Shown piece by piece: positions 60,356 through 64,000 of a DNA stretch of 64,000 nt. A program made the translations under genes and the position numbers. Where the stretch lies: assembly GCF_051020985.1 (NCBI RefSeq), contig NC_135010.1, positions 3,532,001 to 3,596,000 on the forward strand, in the 5' to 3' direction. The notes under the pieces were generated by a model. It was not told the DNA's origin, made no database searches, and saw only the letters and a program-made list of their open reading frames with translations. The first letter of the stretch is position 1, and the number at the start of each line of letters is the position of its first letter. Source of the DNA: Nomia melanderi. Lineage: Eukaryota > Arthropoda > Insecta > Hymenoptera > Halictidae.

Positions 60356-62090
60356 TGCAATAGTTGGAAAATCTATTTTATATATGTTTTCGAATATTAA
60401 ATAATCTGTGTTCGAATATGTCAGGAATTGTTGGGTGCAGAAGAGAAATTTAAAGTATTGTTTGTGTATGTTTGAATGCATGATTTTATTGTTAAAATGA
60501 ATTTCGGAAGAATAAGTTGTTTAATTAATATATTAACGAAGAACTTATTTACTGTATAATGCATCTAAATATTATGACATCGGAACTAGAAGTTGCAATT
60601 TATTGATGTTATTTATTTAGATATGTATATAGTTCGGTTTCATAAGTTTCCACAAATGTTTCAATCTGTTATAACGAAATTTACAAAAAAAGTAAGTAAA
60701 CTTTTAAAAGGAATACATTTTAAATAAGTTTCATTTAACTTCAAACATCCAGCGGCCAATTTGAAGTAGCAATTATCTATATTAGGTCGAGAAAGAATTT
60801 AGTAAGGGTGTGAATAGTATAATCGTCTCTGGAATTGAAAAAATGTTCGTCATCTAAGAGTTAATCAAGAATTTCTCAAGCCTAATTATAATTAGTAATA
60901 ATAATTAGTAATAATTATTAGAGTTAAACATGCCATATTCTACAGCTCTGCCAAGAATGCCAGCGGTACAGGACCAAAGGAAGATTTTCGTTTGGTTTTT
61001 AGTTTATGTACAGTTTTGATTGATTACGTGTAAGCGTACTGATGAGTAGCACATCAATATCATAAATAAAAGTGTAAGTCGGAGAAAAGTGGTCTACTTT
61101 TCTAAAAAGAACTATTAAATTATCAATATTATTGATATTTAACAAAAATAAAATATATTTATGAAAATAAATATACATATATAAAAAGAATAGTTGGATA
61201 GGTTTCTGTATAAGATTCAGTGTACCACTTAAGAAAATTAGAAATATTGAAGTTACCCCACAAGAGTAGATGAAAACTGACCAAGTAGATTTGCATTTCT
61301 TTCGTTATCATTCTCGTCAGAGATGCAAAGCGTGTGTGAATTGCAAGAAAAGAGAGAATCGTTTTCTGAATGAAAATCAATATCATCCGTAAAGGACAGG
61401 AACGAAAACGCGACAAGAAGAATTGAAATTGTAGATATCAGAAAATCGATACCAGGAATATTTCTGGCAGCACACTTTCATATGCACTCAGGGTGTCCCA
61501 ATAATCATACTACCATGGAAGAGAGAAAGATTCTTTATCAAAAATTAAACTAAAGTTACCAAATAAAGTCTTTGCAAAATTTCTTATAATATATTCTTTG
61601 TTTTTTAAAACAATTTTGGAAATCTGTAAGTACAATTGTATACGTATAACTCTTTAATTTTTTTAAATAAACCTTATACTATTTTCAATATTCAGAATGT
61701 TTAATAATAATACATTAATGTTTAAAATAGGAAATCTTTTCACGTTGGAAAAGTGGCATGTTGTAAAAGTGAATAATTTTTTAAATATTCAATGTACATA
61801 TACGTATTAATAGAGATTTAATTTTGTTTATTGTAAATAATGATTCTGTTCTCGTGCAACATGAGTAGTAGAGATTTAATTATTTTTCAAATAAATTTCA
61901 ATTTAATAAATATACTTTTACCAAAACACTCCATCTCAATAAAATAAATTTCATCTATACTCTCTTTGAAAGTTTTTAGTAATTGCAGCGACTGCTATGC
62001 AATAATTACCTAGAATCATCATAAATCTGCAACTAATTTCCTCTTTCTAGATTAATCATTTCCAGCAACAAGTTCCTGCAAATACAGCAT
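60356..62090. other. AT-rich intergenic, no gene seen
   Basis: A cagggtgtcccaataatcat motif at about 61489 resembles ends of insect repeats. Otherwise nothing is supportable. Confidence 0.45.
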
Positions 62091-62540
62091 GGTGCAGGTT
62101 TAGACCAAGGACAGGAATTAGAAACGTCGCGTTGCGTAACTAGGTAACACGAGGAAAACTTCGAATCAAGAGGATACTAATTCGTAGGAAACTGAGATTG
62201 GTTTTGTAATCCGTTTCTAAACCCATATCGCTTTCAACCGGGCTGTCCGAGGAAAACCGGAGTTTCCCGGCGTCTTTATCGAGAGAACTCGAAGAATTCT
62301 CCGGTTTCGTGTGGACGCAGCAAACTCGACGATTCCGATTACTTTCCAACTTACAGCAGTTGTCGAACATTCTCCGGAGATCTTGGATTTTGACGCCATA
62401 CTTAAATTACACCAACTATGTTGAGACTTTCTATTTGGTTTGTACGAAAACAATTTCCGACACCAATAGCGTACGTCTAATGGATAACTGGGCTATGAAT
62501 TCTATGCGTTTTACTCAAATTATGCATTCATTGTAAATAT
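62091..62540. other. CpG-richer island, no supported gene
   Basis: Overlapping open frames on both strands (minus 62140-62370 and 62217-62453, plus 62309-62536), none with clear splice sites. It may be regulatory. Confidence 0.35.
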
Positions 62541-62823
62541 ATTTCGAATGTTAATATTATTTTATAATTGAGTAGTAGTTGTAGGAAATATAACATTATA
62601 CATAATATTATATATTAATAATATATAGATAATATTATAGAGTATAACATAAAAAAGATAATTGAGTGTATTGTATGATTATATCTATATAATATGATTA
62701 TTATATAAAAAAAAAAGTTAATACTATTTTATAATTTTGAAACAATATCAAAGGAAGTAAAAGCTAAACAGAAATTCGTTCATTCAGTAGATTATTTTGG
62801 AAACATATTTTTTATCTTACGTA

Positions 62824-62886
62824 TGATCTGCACGCTACATATTTTGTGCATGTTATACGTAAAGAAATGTAGCGTGCATTAAATCA
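62824..62886. repeat. Short inverted repeat (12-bp arms)
   Basis: tgcacgctacat at 62829-62840 pairs with atgtagcgtgca at 62867-62878. Weaker tgat/atca complementarity lies outside. A hairpin is possible; miRNA-like structure is not convincing because the inner stem does not continue. Confidence 0.6.
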
Positions 62887-64000
62887 TTGCAGCACACATT
62901 GTAGAATATAAATTCGTCTATGAATTCGGAACTTATTTGGACAAGCTTCTGTACTCTGCCAGTTATTGTTTAAAAGTAGGAAACAATAGCATTATCACTA
63001 AAGGAATGAATCAAATTAGTTTGTGGATATTATTAAAAAATATTAATTGTGTCTATATATTATAGAGAAAAAGATCAAAGGGATAAGTAAATGCAGACAG
63101 ATTCTGAATTTGAAGAGTTACTTCACTTTTTCACCAAAGATAGAGTGTATCAATTTTTAATTTTAAAATTGTGAAGATTAATGTAAAAATTAGTTTCCTC
63201 TGGATGACCGTTACATGATGTATGTAGTGTCATATAACATGAAGAATCAAATGATTTATATTATAAATCAATACTACTTTTATACATTTCGTGTACTATT
63301 TTAATTGAAATTTTCGCTCATATTAAATTTAATAATGAATAATTAAAATGTAACAAAAGGAGCTGTATGTAATTAAACCCGCAATTGTAACGCAAAATTT
63401 GCACCACTGTTGGATAGTATTGTTTTATATTATTTTACGCACATTTTGCATATGTATAATGATACATATAATTATTTCGTTCTTAAATGAGTTACTTAAT
63501 TATATAAAATAATTTATTTGATTATTATATCATACAATTTATATTATTCAATTATAGTAGATAAAATTTTCACAAACATTGAAACAGCGTTAAAATGTTG
63601 TAGCTCGATCATTATTGTTAACATTAGTATTAATTATATTTTCCTATTATCGTGTCTCTTAATACAGAATAAAACAATGACTACAAAATTATAAATAATT
63701 ATGGAAATAAATGCGTACGTTTTTGTAATGTAAATGTCACTGATCTAAAATAACCAAACTAATATTAATTCAACTACTGAGTAATGAAATAAAAAAGCCT
63801 CTTAATTAAAACTCTCAATTAAAAGTTTTTTTATTAACATTTTGATGGTTCGTTTCGCACAAAATTTTCTGTCTTCCTCTGTAGACCTCAGCGAGGCGCT
63901 AATTAAGTTTGACGCACTGAACTGTTAATCACTTCACAGCTGTTAAATCCAGCATTTTATATTGAGTGAGCATGAAAGTTTCGATGGGTTCCCAATAATT
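62887..64000. other. AT-rich intergenic, nothing seen
   Basis: No exon, repeat end or RNA gene is supportable up to the window end. Confidence 0.5.

Noticed and set aside
62824..62886. Possible microRNA precursor
   Set aside because: Only 12 bp of arm pair and the inner stem does not continue, so it does not meet precursor geometry.
1..64000. tRNA, rRNA, CRISPR or phage-like structures
   Set aside because: No tRNA-like arms with a GGTTCRANYCC box, no spaced direct repeats and no operon-like gene packing were seen by eye; tRNAscan-SE would settle the tRNA question.

Overview
The window is nuclear DNA from an insect. It is AT-rich and intron-bearing, with GT-AG splice sites, long intergenic stretches and no bacterial-type gene packing. 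A diuretic hormone 44 (DH44) gene whose peptide resembles bee and ant sequences, together with the base composition, suggests a hymenopteran, most likely a bee. That placement is inference.

Two genes can be named, both in the first 10 kb. Positions 1-1308 (+) hold the last four exons of ebi, the TBL1/TBLR1 WD40 subunit of the SMRTER/NCoR-HDAC3 corepressor. It enters the window already inside the WD40 domain. On the opposite strand, 4217-9376 (-) carries the DH44 (CRF-like) neuropeptide precursor in two coding exons separated by a 4.4-kb intron. The two genes are convergent.

From about 10 kb to 64 kb there is no recognisable complete gene. Three stretches look coding but have no identity I can assign: a likely terminal exon at 33318-33621 (+), a signal-peptide-like first coding exon at 59522-59763 (+), and weaker candidate exons at 3290-3406 (+), 10033-10257 (-) and 42779-42799 (-). 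Several CpG-richer islands (about 5.4-6.5, 11.3-11.7, 17.8-18.4, 20.3-20.8, 35.1-35.9, 42.4-42.9, 49.0-49.6, 54.9-55.5, 58.7-59.7 and 62.1-62.4 kb) stand out from the AT-rich background. Their open frames look incidental, and they may be regulatory.

The rest is dominated by small non-autonomous DNA transposons. Many have ends beginning TTAA and inverted terminal repeats, as in piggyBac-type MITEs. One family (called A here, ends near TTAACCCCTTGCCYTA) has at least ten copies or fragments. Families B to G have one to three each. One family-B element sits inside a family-A element at 45.2 kb with a duplicated TTAA. There is also a mariner-type MITE (30.6 kb), a probable solo LTR (27.0-27.5 kb), a non-LTR retrotransposon 3' end (51.5-54.3 kb) interrupted by a family-A MITE and by a 1.6-kb Mutator-like element with a broken transposase, and a second transposase fragment at 46.5 kb. 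Other repeats include a duplicated noncoding segment (21.6 and 23.5 kb), a 44-bp near-perfect inverted repeat (24.7 kb), a 54-bp TTAA-ended palindrome (25.8 kb) and several tandem or dispersed repeats.

No CRISPR, tRNA, rRNA or prokaryotic-type system was seen.
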